Part shown: positions 9,031-18,197 of the stretch, in pieces
Position numbering within the stretch: position 1 is the stretch's first letter
How the letters are laid out: the number at the start of each line of letters is the position of its first letter
Assembly (NCBI GenBank): GCA_029237825.1
Contig: JAQZBQ010000010.1
Location: forward strand, 1-64,000
DNA from: Bacteroidota bacterium
GTDB lineage: Bacteria; Bacteroidota; Bacteroidia; B-17B0; Aurantibacillaceae
Length of the DNA stretch: 64,000 nucleotides
Direction: 5' to 3'
Notes under the pieces: generated by a model
Databases searched by the model: none
What the model saw: only the letters and a program-made list of their open reading frames with translations
What the model was told of the DNA's origin: nothing
Position numbers and translations under genes: made by a program

Positions 9031-9402
9031 ATGAAAAACATCTATTCCATTCTGTGCCTCTTTTTCATTTTCCTGTTACCAAATTTCATCTTGGCACAGG
9101 AAAAAACACCATTGGCTCCCAACGAATTTTTAACCATGCACTACTATACCTTTCAGGGAACCATGGACCAATCGAAAATTGAAAGCTTTGAACAAACACT
9201 TCAGGCCATTCAATTTGTTAGGGAAGCAAAGGTTCGCTATAAGCCTGAAAAAGGGATGGGACAGGTGGTACTGGTTGTAAGAGAAAAGTCCGTAACATCC
9301 GAAGGAGATCAGATCTTTAGTCCTACATCTATAAAGCAGGCGATGATCCGCAATGGTTTAACACCAATGGAGTATACAACCGGCCTTTACGAACACAAAT
9401 AA
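9031..9402 (+). CDS. Small exported protein, possibly HMA-like fold
   Basis: A 123-residue protein with a signal peptide (MKNIYSILCLFFIFLLPNFILAQ). The mature part (FQGTMDQSKIESFEQTLQAIQ, VREAKVRYKPEKGMGQVVLVV, SPTSIKQAMIRNGLTP) has the beta-alpha-beta-beta-alpha-beta order of a ferredoxin/heavy-metal-associated fold, but no CxxC metal site. It lies 26 nt before the giant adhesin on the same strand and is probably co-transcribed. Small proteins of this kind before CHU_C adhesins may serve in their secretion or attachment, but that is inference. Confidence 0.75.
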   Translation: MKNIYSILCLFFIFLLPNFILAQEKTPLAPNEFLTMHYYTFQGTMDQSKIESFEQTLQAIQFVREAKVRYKPEKGMGQVVLVVREKSVTSEGDQIFSPTSIKQAMIRNGLTPMEYTTGLYEHK

Positions 9403-9428
9403 ATTTATTTATAATCTAACGTTCTTGT

Positions 9429-12400
9429 ATGAGAAAAATCTATTTAGCTTTCCTGTTAATTGTTTCTTTTAATTTATTGCATGCGCAGGGCGAAAACTGT
9501 TCCGGCGCGGTTTCATTAACAAATGGAATGTGTGTTTCCGGTACCGCCGGGCTAACCCAAAACATTGCGGGTTGCGTGGGTAACGCGGATGATGATGCAT
9601 GGTATAAATTTGTTGCAACCGGTACTAGCCATTCCATTACTGTTACCGGCTCTGCAAGCTATGATGCTGTTTTGCAGTTTTTTTCAGGAACTTGTTCTTC
9701 CCTCATTTCGGGGGGTTGTGTTGACAATAGTTTTAACGGGCAGGCTGAATCCATGGTTGCCTCGGGCTTAACTGTCGGGAATACTTATTATGTGCGTGTA
9801 TACCATTATTTTGCGGGTTCGGGTTCCAGTACATTTACCATTTGTTTAAATAACCCTCCTCCCGCGCCATCCAATGACATCTGCGGAAACGCAATCAGTC
9901 TGGCAGTGAATGCAGTTTGTGTAAATACCTCCGGGACCACTTTTGGTGCCACCCAATCGTATGCAGGTTGCGCCGGTACAGCCAACGATGACGTTTGGTA
10001 TTCATTTACGGCAACAAATTATACTCAAACCATTCAGGTTGCAGGTTCAGCAGCTATGGATCCGGTAATTGAATTATACAGCGGAAATTGCGCATCCTTA
10101 TCATCCATGAGCTGTACGGATAATACATTTTCCGGCGGTACTGAAACAGCAACAGCCAGTGGTTTAACACCAGGCCAAACTTATTTTTTCAGGGTGTACG
10201 ATTATTATTCTGCAGCAGGTAACACGTTCAGTGTCTGCGTTTCAGGAACGAGTATTATTGCGGGTTCGCAACCAAACGACGAACCCTGCAACGCTATTCA
10301 AATACCGGCTGTAACAGCAGACTGTAATAACCTCACCTTTTCAAACATCGGTGCAACAGCAACTATTTTACCGGGTACACCTCCGGCCACCTGCGAGAAT
10401 TATAATAACTCTACTAATACTATGGGTGCGTTATCAGCCGGAGGGTTTACAACCACCACCAAAGATGTCTGGTTTAAAATCACCGTTCCTGCCAGTGGTA
10501 ATATTTATATCACACCTACACCCAACCAGGGCGCCGGATGGATTCAGGATGGTGTGATGATGCTGTATCGTGGTACCTGCGGTGCACTCACAAGCTATAC
10601 CTGTTCGGATGATTACAATTACCCAGCCGGGTACAATGATTTACAGCCATTCGTAAGAGCTACAGGCTTAACTCCTGGTGAAACGGTTTATCTAAGGTAT
10701 TGGGGTTATGGTTCTGAACAGGGAAATTTTGGTTTTTGTGTTCAGTCGCCAACCAATGATTTATGCGCTAACGCTCTGTACATATGTGATATCAATGGTT
10801 ATTCTGCTACAACAAGTCCTGCCTACGACCGCGACCATCCCTGTAACATGCGCGGCAATGGTGAAGGTCCTGGTCCAACCTATACCTATAGTGTCAACGC
10901 AAACCCCGCCGGGCCGTTTGGTGCGGGAGGAACATGGGGAACCGGATCTACCGTTAATGATGTTTACATTGATAACAACTCTTGGGTTCGTTTTACGGCG
11001 GCAAGTCCAACGGTTTCATTACGTGTAACCGTATACGATTGCTGGGGAATAGGTACCAATAGTATTACCGGCACACCCGGTACACCACGCGGTGTTCAAA
11101 TGCAGATTTTTTCTTCATCATCAGCTTGTTGCGGATTTACTCCGGTTTCTGATTATAAGGAAAATGCGTCTGGCTCTTTTTCCGGTGGTATCAGTACCTA
11201 CACTGTCACTGCAAACAGTTTAACCATTGGTAATGATTATTACGTGATGGTGGATGGATGGAGCGGAGACATTTGCAACTATAATATCCAGGCCATATCA
11301 GGGGTTTCCCTTCCTGCAATCACAGCAGTTCCCGGCACCATTTGCCCGGGGAACAGTTCTATTTTAACAGCCCCAAGCGGTGCCACGGGTTATACCTGGG
11401 AACCAACCGGTGAAACTACACAAACCATTTCTGTATCACCTGGTACACAAATGACATACACTTGTTACGTGGGTGGGGTTTGTGGCTATAAACAAACACT
11501 CACCAAAACCGTTTTCCTGTATACTACGCCAACAGTGGCCATTAATTCGGGTGCCGCAATTGTAAACTGCGGAACACAAACCACAACCCTTACCGGAAGC
11601 GGCGCAAGTAGCTATTCCTGGAGTACGGGCAGCACTGCAACTTCGTTTACAGTCGCCCCGACGGCCAGTCAGAGTTACTCGGTCATTGGCACATCCGTCA
11701 ATGGGTGTACCAATACCGCCGTCACGAATGTAACAGTAAATACTGTACCAAGCCTTACGGTAGCAAGTTCGTCCAATACGATATGTACAGGTTCGGGAAC
11801 AACTTTATCAGTTAGTGGAGCTAATACGTATGTGTGGTCGCCTGCCGGATCGTTAAGTGCCTCCACTGGAACCGCTGTAACAGCGAGTCCAACGGTTAGC
11901 ACTAATTACTCCATAATAGGAACTGCTGCCAACGGCTGTACCAATTCGGCAACGTATTCGGTAACAGTTAACCCTAAACCAACTGTTTCATCAACAGCTA
12001 GCAACTCAGTTGTGTGCAGCAGCGGCTCAACTACCTTAAACGGAACGGGCGCAAGTACCTATACATGGTCTGGTGGCGTAACCGACGGTGTGGCATTTAC
12101 GCCAACCGTTACTGCAACCTACACCGTTACCGGAACTAATGCGGTAACCGGTTGTACCAATTCGGCAGTAAGGACTATCACAGTAAATACCACTCCAACG
12201 GTTTCTGCTTCCAGCAGTAATTCGGTAGTATGCTTTGGCCAGTCAACTACACTAAGCGGGTCGGGTGCAAACACATATACATGGACAGGCGGAATCACCA
12301 ATGGCGCAGCATTTACGCCCACTTCCACTTCAAGTTACACAGTAATTGGAACCGCTGTAAACGGATGTACAAATTCTGCAGTCAGAACAATAACCGTAAA

Positions 12401-15400
12401 TTCTTTACCGGTTGTTGGAAGTACAGCGAGCAGTGCCACTTTGTGCAACGGGTCTTCTGTAACTTTAAACGGTACCGGTGCTAACAGTTATACATGGACG
12501 GGCGGCGTTACTAACGGAGTCGCTTTTGTGCCCCCTGCGGGCGTAAACAGTTATACCGTTATTGGCGCAGATGCAAACACCTGTACAAACACTGCTGTAA
12601 GAACCGTTACCGTTAATACCATTCCTGTTTCCGCAACCAGCACTTCCGGATCCATAACCTGCGTAACCAATACAGTGAACTTAAATTCAAGTCTTGCCGG
12701 CCAGAATTATACCTGGACAGCACCTGCTGGAAGCTCGGTATCAGGTGGAACTGCCAATAACCAAAACGCTATTGGTCAGGGACCCGGCACTTATACCCTT
12801 CATGTGATGAGTTCCGCGGGTTGTTCATATTCTACAACACTCGCTGCTAATATCAATACTACTGCACCAACGTCAAGCGCAAGCGGAGGAACACTTACCT
12901 GCAGCCAGACTTCAGTTGTTTTAAACGGCGGACCCGCGAATGGCGTTACTTATAACTGGTCTGGCCCGGGAATTTCAGGCAACACAACAGGAGCAAATGC
13001 CACTGCAACCGTTGTCGGAAATTACTCACTTGTTACAACCAGCACCCTTACAGGATGTGCCAGTACTGCCGCCGCGGTAGCAACCGTTACTAATAATTTA
13101 ACTACTCCTACCGTATCTGCCGGATCGAACCAGGTAATTACGTGTGCAGCTCCATCGGTTACCCTATCCGGGTCATCAAGCGGGGGCGCACTCCTAAACT
13201 GGAGCAATGGTTCCACAACTAATACAACAACCGTTGGCGGTGCCGGAATTTATACTTTAACTGCAACTCACCCGGTTACCGGATGTTCTGCCACTTCAAC
13301 CGTTGAAGTTCTGCCTAGCGCAGGAACGCCAACCGGCGCAGTTGGTGCGGTTACAGGCTCCATTACCTGCAGCAATACCAGTTTAACGATAAGCGTCAAT
13401 TCAGGAATTTCACCTCTTACCTACTCCTGGACAGGCCCTGGTTCCATTGCGTCGCCAACTTCTTCGGCTACTTCTGTTTCTTCGGGAGGCACCTATACTG
13501 TTACTATAACAAACACAGCCAGTTGTTCCCAATCCTATCCGGTGGTTGTACCAACCAATACAACTCCGGTTACCGCTGGTGCGTCACTGGCCGTTTCCGG
13601 AAGCAGTATAACCTGTACAACAAATAGTTTATCGTTAAACGCCACGCCAACTGGAACACCGTATGTTTATTCCTGGAGTGGTCCCGCAATTTTATCCGGA
13701 TCGAACACGGCTAACCCTGTGGTTGGCTCGGGTGGAAATTACACCGTTACGGTTACAAATTCCGTTACAGGATGTTCGGGTGTTAGCGGCACAACTAACG
13801 TATCGGTTCCTACCAATACAGCTTTTCCAACCCTGAACCTGAGCGCTTCTTCAATCACAACAACCTGTGGCAACCCAACCACAACGGTTACCGCTTCAAG
13901 TAATGCAGATCCTGATGCTACCTATTCATGGAACGCTCCTGCTTCCGGGACCATCAGCAATGCAGCTGCAAACTCGCCTACCCTCGGTGGCTCCGGAATC
14001 TTTACCGTTGTGGCAACAAATACCGTTAACGGTTGCTCCTCTTCGGTTGGCACCGTTTCAGTGTCGGCCGATAACAATACACCAACCTTTACTTTATCTG
14101 ATAACAGCGTTACCATTACTTGCTTTGTACCTACTCCAAGCGTAACACTCACATCAACTGTAAGTAACCTCACCTATTCATGGACCCCGCCACCGGCGAG
14201 CGGTGCAAATATTGCCAGTGCAACCTTCACCGCAGCGGGGAATTACACCTGCATCATCACTAATACAGTAAACAACTGTTCTACAAATATTCCTGTGGTG
14301 AGTGTGGTAACAGATACGGTAGTTCCGGCTGTAACCGTTACTGCTCCGGCTTCTATTACCTGCGCTTCAACTACTGTCAATGTCTCTGCATCTTCAGTAC
14401 CATCGGCAGTTACGTATACCTGGAGCGGGAACGGCATCTTAGGAAGTGCGAATAATTCATCCATAACCGTTAACGCGCCGGGCGTGTTCAGCGTTTCGGT
14501 TACTGATACCGGGAATGGTTGCGCAAATAATACGGTTACGGTTGAAGTAGGCACCAATACGCTTACGCCGGCACTTTCTGTAAACGCCACCCAAACGGTG
14601 TTAACCTGTTCACAAAACAGCAGTACTTTAACGGCAAATCCTTCGGGTGCAGTTTGGACTCTGCCGGGAGGAAACACATCCGCAAACCCATTAACCGTTA
14701 GTACGGCCGGTGATTATACAGTTACGGCCACCGACGGAGTTAACGGCTGTCTTACTACAAGTGTTATTACCATTAATAACAGTAGCGTACTGCCGGATGC
14801 AAACGCGGGTGCAACGGTTTCCATGCCTTGTAATTCATCTAGTACTACTTTAAATGGAACTTCATCCACAACCGACCCCGTTACATTTGAATGGGCTGGT
14901 CCTGATGCAGGAAGTATTTCGTCGGCTACCAACATTGCCTCGCCTACTGTAACGATGCCGGGTACCTATACATTAACGGTTACTAATTTATCGAACGGTT
15001 GTGTTGCAACCTCTACCGTGCAGGTTACCCTGGATAATGTTGTTGCCGGTTTTAATGCTGATCCGATAATAGGTGAAATTCCATTAACAGTTACCTTTAC
15101 CAATACCAGTGTTGGTGCTACCTCTTACATCTGGAACTTTGGGAATGGATCCACATCAACATTCACTAATTCAAGTACGGTTTATACCAGTGAAGGAACT
15201 TATACGGTAACGCTGATTGCTTACTCAGGAGCCTGTTCAGATACCATTCGTAAAACCATTGTTGCGGAGGATGGGTTTTCAATTGAAATTCCCAATGTGT
15301 TTACACCAAACGGCGACGGAGCCAATGATGCGTTTCATATTAAAACTTCCGGTGTAAAATCGGCTGAAGGATTTATTTATAACCGGTGGGGACAATTGCT

Positions 15401-15551
15401 GCACAGCTGGGACGCACTTAATACTTCCTGGGACGGGAAAGCCTCGAATGGCGAAGAATGCCCCGATGCTACGTACTATTACTTAATTAAAGTAATCGAC
15501 AAAAAAGGCAAGGAACACGTTGCACCGGGCTATGTGCTGATTATCCGTTAA
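9429..15551 (+). CDS. Giant T9SS adhesin with CHU_C (gliding motility) C-terminal domain
   Basis: A 2040-residue secreted surface protein. The signal peptide is residues 1-20 (ending LLHAQ). Residues 24-440 hold three pre-peptidase-C-like jelly-roll units, each starting N-x-C-x-A-I/V and containing DDxWYxF and GLTxGxTYYxRVY. After a Cys-rich segment (about 440-630), about 15 Ig-like/PKD-like repeats of 75-90 residues follow (motif YTWTGG...YTVTxxxxxGC). A PKD domain is near 1875-1945 (FTNTSVGATSYIWNFGNGST), and the CHU_C type-B sorting domain is near 1951-2040 (IPNVFTPNGDGANDAF, YNRWGQLL, YYYLIKV). Such proteins are exported by the T9SS and act in gliding or adhesion. The repeats differ enough to look long-established rather than freshly duplicated. 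Confidence 0.93.
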   Translation: MRKIYLAFLLIVSFNLLHAQGENCSGAVSLTNGMCVSGTAGLTQNIAGCVGNADDDAWYKFVATGTSHSITVTGSASYDAVLQFFSGTCSSLISGGCVDNSFNGQAESMVASGLTVGNTYYVRVYHYFAGSGSSTFTICLNNPPPAPSNDICGNAISLAVNAVCVNTSGTTFGATQSYAGCAGTANDDVWYSFTATNYTQTIQVAGSAAMDPVIELYSGNCASLSSMSCTDNTFSGGTETATASGLTPGQTYFFRVYDYYSAAGNTFSVCVSGTSIIAGSQPNDEPCNAIQIPAVTADCNNLTFSNIGATATILPGTPPATCENYNNSTNTMGALSAGGFTTTTKDVWFKITVPASGNIYITPTPNQGAGWIQDGVMMLYRGTCGALTSYTCSDDYNYPAGYNDLQPFVRATGLTPGETVYLRYWGYGSEQGNFGFCVQSPTNDLCANALYICDINGYSATTSPAYDRDHPCNMRGNGEGPGPTYTYSVNANPAGPFGAGGTWGTGSTVNDVYIDNNSWVRFTAASPTVSLRVTVYDCWGIGTNSITGTPGTPRGVQMQIFSSSSACCGFTPVSDYKENASGSFSGGISTYTVTANSLTIGNDYYVMVDGWSGDICNYNIQAISGVSLPAITAVPGTICPGNSSILTAPSGATGYTWEPTGETTQTISVSPGTQMTYTCYVGGVCGYKQTLTKTVFLYTTPTVAINSGAAIVNCGTQTTTLTGSGASSYSWSTGSTATSFTVAPTASQSYSVIGTSVNGCTNTAVTNVTVNTVPSLTVASSSNTICTGSGTTLSVSGANTYVWSPAGSLSASTGTAVTASPTVSTNYSIIGTAANGCTNSATYSVTVNPKPTVSSTASNSVVCSSGSTTLNGTGASTYTWSGGVTDGVAFTPTVTATYTVTGTNAVTGCTNSAVRTITVNTTPTVSASSSNSVVCFGQSTTLSGSGANTYTWTGGITNGAAFTPTSTSSYTVIGTAVNGCTNSAVRTITVNSLPVVGSTASSATLCNGSSVTLNGTGANSYTWTGGVTNGVAFVPPAGVNSYTVIGADANTCTNTAVRTVTVNTIPVSATSTSGSITCVTNTVNLNSSLAGQNYTWTAPAGSSVSGGTANNQNAIGQGPGTYTLHVMSSAGCSYSTTLAANINTTAPTSSASGGTLTCSQTSVVLNGGPANGVTYNWSGPGISGNTTGANATATVVGNYSLVTTSTLTGCASTAAAVATVTNNLTTPTVSAGSNQVITCAAPSVTLSGSSSGGALLNWSNGSTTNTTTVGGAGIYTLTATHPVTGCSATSTVEVLPSAGTPTGAVGAVTGSITCSNTSLTISVNSGISPLTYSWTGPGSIASPTSSATSVSSGGTYTVTITNTASCSQSYPVVVPTNTTPVTAGASLAVSGSSITCTTNSLSLNATPTGTPYVYSWSGPAILSGSNTANPVVGSGGNYTVTVTNSVTGCSGVSGTTNVSVPTNTAFPTLNLSASSITTTCGNPTTTVTASSNADPDATYSWNAPASGTISNAAANSPTLGGSGIFTVVATNTVNGCSSSVGTVSVSADNNTPTFTLSDNSVTITCFVPTPSVTLTSTVSNLTYSWTPPPASGANIASATFTAAGNYTCIITNTVNNCSTNIPVVSVVTDTVVPAVTVTAPASITCASTTVNVSASSVPSAVTYTWSGNGILGSANNSSITVNAPGVFSVSVTDTGNGCANNTVTVEVGTNTLTPALSVNATQTVLTCSQNSSTLTANPSGAVWTLPGGNTSANPLTVSTAGDYTVTATDGVNGCLTTSVITINNSSVLPDANAGATVSMPCNSSSTTLNGTSSTTDPVTFEWAGPDAGSISSATNIASPTVTMPGTYTLTVTNLSNGCVATSTVQVTLDNVVAGFNADPIIGEIPLTVTFTNTSVGATSYIWNFGNGSTSTFTNSSTVYTSEGTYTVTLIAYSGACSDTIRKTIVAEDGFSIEIPNVFTPNGDGANDAFHIKTSGVKSAEGFIYNRWGQLLHSWDALNTSWDGKASNGEECPDATYYYLIKVIDKKGKEHVAPGYVLIIR

Positions 15552-16089
15552 GTTTGATTCGTTTTTCATAACGATATTTTTGAAGTGGTTGTTTTGTTTT
15601 TAAAGACAGAGTAACCGCTTTAACTTTTATGGTTGGATGTGGCCGGGAAACTTCAGAAAGTATTAAAATAAGGGCGTACCGGCGCAAGTGACAGGCGCCG
15701 TCGGGCTTTCGGCACTCGCTTTTTTATTCGCATGCATGCTTCATAAAAAGAGCTCAAACAAATGCCTCAATCCCTTACGCGAATTAATTTTCAATAAGAA
15801 GTGATATTTTTTACCGCTAAATCTACTTTGTAAATTATAGATTGTATGTTAACATATGATTTTGTGCGATTTAAAATTGAGAAGCATTATAAATAAAACA
15901 AAATCAAAATACATGAGTAAATGTGCAGCAGGCTTTTGGCTATTCGGTGATGACAAAACAGAACATTGGTTCAGAGAGATCTCGAAAATTTAAAACTTCT
16001 TTCACGAATACTACAATGGTTTTTATTCCATGGCTAAATACCTTTGAACTTAAAATCAACTTTACTTATAACTTCAAAATTTACGTACC
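15552..16089. other. Gene-free stretch holding a dispersed repeat
   Basis: No supportable gene lies in these 538 nt. A short open frame at 15923-16183 overlaps the DUF3606 gene and lacks coding character. The stretch contains one copy of the dispersed hairpin repeat (about 15666-15780) and otherwise AT-rich sequence leading to the DUF3606 gene. Confidence 0.6.
15666..15780 (-). repeat. Dispersed hairpin repeat, copy A
   Basis: Read on the minus strand it starts GCGTAAGGGATTG, then CTTTTTATGA, CGAATAAAAA, CCGAAAGCCCGAC, a hairpin CGGCGC-ctgtcactt-GCGCCG, and ACGCCCTTATT. The same blocks, in order, occur on the plus strand at 38687-38777 with a different hairpin. I take it as a dispersed intergenic element of this genome, orientation as read here. 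Confidence 0.75.
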
Positions 16090-16272
16090 ATGTCAGATAA
16101 CAAAACCAAAATTAAGCCACAGGACTCTTCTAAAATTAATATCAATGAAGATTATGAAGTACAGTATTGGACAAAAACTTTAGGCTGCACAAAGCAGGAA
16201 TTGAAAAATGCTGTTGAAAAAGCAGGCGTATCAGCCGAGGCGGTGCGGAAATTTTTAAAAGAAGACAAATAA
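16090..16272 (+). CDS. DUF3606 domain protein
   Basis: A 60-residue protein that is a DUF3606 domain from end to end: KTKIKPQDSSKININEDYEV, the WTKTLGCT block, and AVEKAGVSAEAVRKFL. The family is small, basic, helical and widespread in proteobacteria and Bacteroidota. Its molecular role is unknown, though many copies are linked to stress. It stands alone, 15 nt before the convergent gene at 16288-16602. Confidence 0.88.
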   Translation: MSDNKTKIKPQDSSKININEDYEVQYWTKTLGCTKQELKNAVEKAGVSAEAVRKFLKEDK

Positions 16273-16287
16273 ATAGATTAGCTTTTT

Positions 16288-16602
16288 TCAAGCTGGTTTT
16301 ATTAAACGATTTTTGGCATACTTAACAAAAAGGTTTTCTGGTAAGCCCTCCCTGGATTTCTGGCAATAGAGATTTACCGCTTCTAACAACATGACCTTAA
16401 GGCCTTCTTCAATATTTGGAGGTAAATTATTATTGATAACACCATTTTGCAAGGTGGCAAAAATGTAATAATGCCTTTCGTTGTGTCGGAGTACAAAAGC
16501 GTAATTTCCATCTTCCTTTTTACCGGTTAGTATTACTGGTGGCAAAAAAGGTAACAATATTGTATTCTTATAAAAGACAGGTGAGGTTTTTAATGAATTC
16601 AT
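16288..16602 (-). CDS. Hypothetical protein, 104 aa
   Basis: Unrecognised protein of 104 residues without signal peptide. The middle (YAFVLRHNERHYYIFATLQNG) looks like an antiparallel beta-sheet, followed by a helix (GLKVMLLEAVNLYCQK) and a basic tail. It starts at ATG 16602 and converges with the DUF3606 gene. Codon use is like its neighbours, so it is probably real. Confidence 0.6.
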   Translation of the reverse strand: MNSLKTSPVFYKNTILLPFLPPVILTGKKEDGNYAFVLRHNERHYYIFATLQNGVINNNLPPNIEEGLKVMLLEAVNLYCQKSREGLPENLFVKYAKNRLIKPA

Positions 16603-16797
16603 AATTCCTAAATTAGAAATTGTTTTTCAAAGCCACTTTACAACTTTTTAATAAAACTCAGTTCGAAACATAATCTGTCTAAAATATAATAGAACAAGTG
16701 CCTTATAGTTGGCATTTTACAATATAAATCTATCAGTTTATATTAAGTTCATTTAAAAACATATAGCCTCTATCCACTTGCTTAAATGCGGATAAAA

Positions 16798-17181
16798 CTA
16801 TAACGACGGATAATAGATGATTTTGGTAACACATATTACACCATCTACATTTTTGTTATGATCTTTAAGTGGATAATAAGAAGATTCGAAAATTGCCCCG
16901 TCATTGGTAATAGTACCCCTTGTGCGCGCGTTGTTTACTTCATTACCTTCTAGTGCTTCCAGTAAATGTCCATACGATTTTGAGGAAGCAAGAGCAGGAA
17001 ACGCCTGAAGAAGCTTATTACCCAATATCTCCTCCTGGGTTTTACTCAGTAATTTTAAAGCATTTTCATTGGCTAAAACATAATGTAATTGCTTATCCAA
17101 TACCGCTATCACATGGTCTTTGTTTTTCTCCGCAACTTTATAAATAAGGTCCGAATATTTTTTTAAAATGTCTGTATCCAT
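16798..17181 (-). CDS. Stand-alone PAS domain protein
   Basis: A 127-residue protein with a single PAS domain over about residues 18-122 (HVIAVLDKQLHYVLANENAL, EEILGNKLLQAFP, SYYPLKDHNKNVDGVICVTK). It has no output domain. Single-domain PAS proteins either pass ligand or redox signals by protein contact or belong to split sensor systems. No partner is adjacent; the nearest signalling gene is the lone receiver protein at 19374-19772. Confidence 0.82.
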   Translation of the reverse strand: MDTDILKKYSDLIYKVAEKNKDHVIAVLDKQLHYVLANENALKLLSKTQEEILGNKLLQAFPALASSKSYGHLLEALEGNEVNNARTRGTITNDGAIFESSYYPLKDHNKNVDGVICVTKIIYYPSL

Positions 17182-17340
17182 AGTAATGCGGCTTAAATAA
17201 GGCTAAAAGACGAATTTAAAATAATTAAAGCCAAGGTATAACAAATTCCAATGTCTCCAAAACGGGAAAAGAAAAAAATGAAATTTAACGACAGAACACC
17301 AAGCTGGAAAGCAACCCTCTTTAATTGGTTCTGTTAAGCG

Positions 17341-17886
17341 CCGGCCGGAGTTCCGCATTTTTTAATCCGTGGCGGTGTGCTTTGTTGGCGATTCGGTATT
17401 CAGGCATCCTGTGCCATTTTGGTACCATTTTGTTTTGCTTTGGTTGCAGGATGTAACAGGAAGCTGATGTATTGGGCCGCCAGGCAAGCATCCCGTGCCA
17501 GCCTGTTACCTGATTGTGGCGTTTAACTGATTGGCTGTGCCGGGATGAAAGCATCCCTTACCACTACTCTACTTAACTGACACAGCAGGCCTGCATCCTG
17601 TGTCGGAATGTAAGCATCGTGTGACGGGATGGTAGCATCCCGTACCAATAAAGTAGCAATGTGTGTCGGGATGGTAGAATCCTGTGTCATTAATTAAGCA
17701 CCCCGTACCAGTTAACTAGCGTCCTGTACCAATAAAGTAGATTCCTGTGCCGGGATGGTAGCATCCTGTGTCATTAATTATGCATCCCGTACCATTTAGG
17801 TAAAATCCTGTGTCGGGATGGCAGCATCCCGTACCATTAATTACGCATCCCGTACCAGTTAAGTAGCATCCCAACCCAATTACTAC
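17341..17886. repeat. 21-bp tandem minisatellite with hairpin-forming units
   Basis: Units of exactly 21 bp. Fourteen consecutive units run from 17593 to 17886, with consensus GCATCC-YGTRYC-9nt. The 9-nt tail has three versions: GGGATGGTA, A(A/G)TTAAGTA-like and ATTAATTAn. Degenerate units keep the same register upstream (17404, 17488, 17551), so the array began at least 19 units earlier and decays towards 17341. A GGGATGGTA tail followed by GCATCCCG forms a perfect hairpin CGGGATG-gtag-CATCCCG. Stop codons break all six frames, though on the minus strand a heptapeptide pattern YxxGTGC can be read in two segments separated by TAG at 17716-17718. There is no space between units, so this is not CRISPR. 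Confidence 0.9.
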
Positions 17887-18197
17887 CACTTATGCTACAA
17901 GTTGCCCACCTTATTGCATTTAGATTTACCAGTTGCAAAATTCCTTGCACCTTTTTTACACAGCATCGTTATATGGTGTAATTAATACAAGGTATCACTT
18001 AACATAAAGAAGCCATGCCACCTTACACCACCGCCGTAGCGCATCATTAAGCCGGTTGCCTGCCCTGTTTGAAATCCTGAACGTTCGCCTCTGTATACTG
18101 CTTATCGCCCGATTTCAACACAAGCCGGCAGCCTTTACGGCAAAAAAAGTCCAAGTAAAAAAGACGGTATACTTTAACACTTAAACATTTTTCAATC
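17887..18197. other. Gene-free stretch between the 21-bp array and the FN3 gene
   Basis: I see no gene, hairpin or repeat in these 311 nt. The base composition becomes more GC-rich towards 18020-18150, matching the following two genes rather than the region upstream. Confidence 0.5.

Noticed and set aside
9031-15551. Antisense ORFs inside the adhesin gene (for example 14243-14677, 12119-12328)
   Set aside because: They arise from the biased Thr/Ser/Asn/Val codons of the adhesin and have no independent signals.
15923-16183. An 86-codon plus-strand ORF overlapping the DUF3606 gene
   Set aside because: It overlaps a recognisable domain gene in another frame and has no coding character or RBS.
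17321-17554. A 77-codon minus-strand ORF
   Set aside because: It lies inside the degenerate end of the 21-bp array and is not in the heptapeptide-like frame; its open length is a by-product of the repeat.
17341-17886. CRISPR array
   Set aside because: The units are directly adjacent with no spacers, are 21 bp and degenerate, and no cas genes are near.
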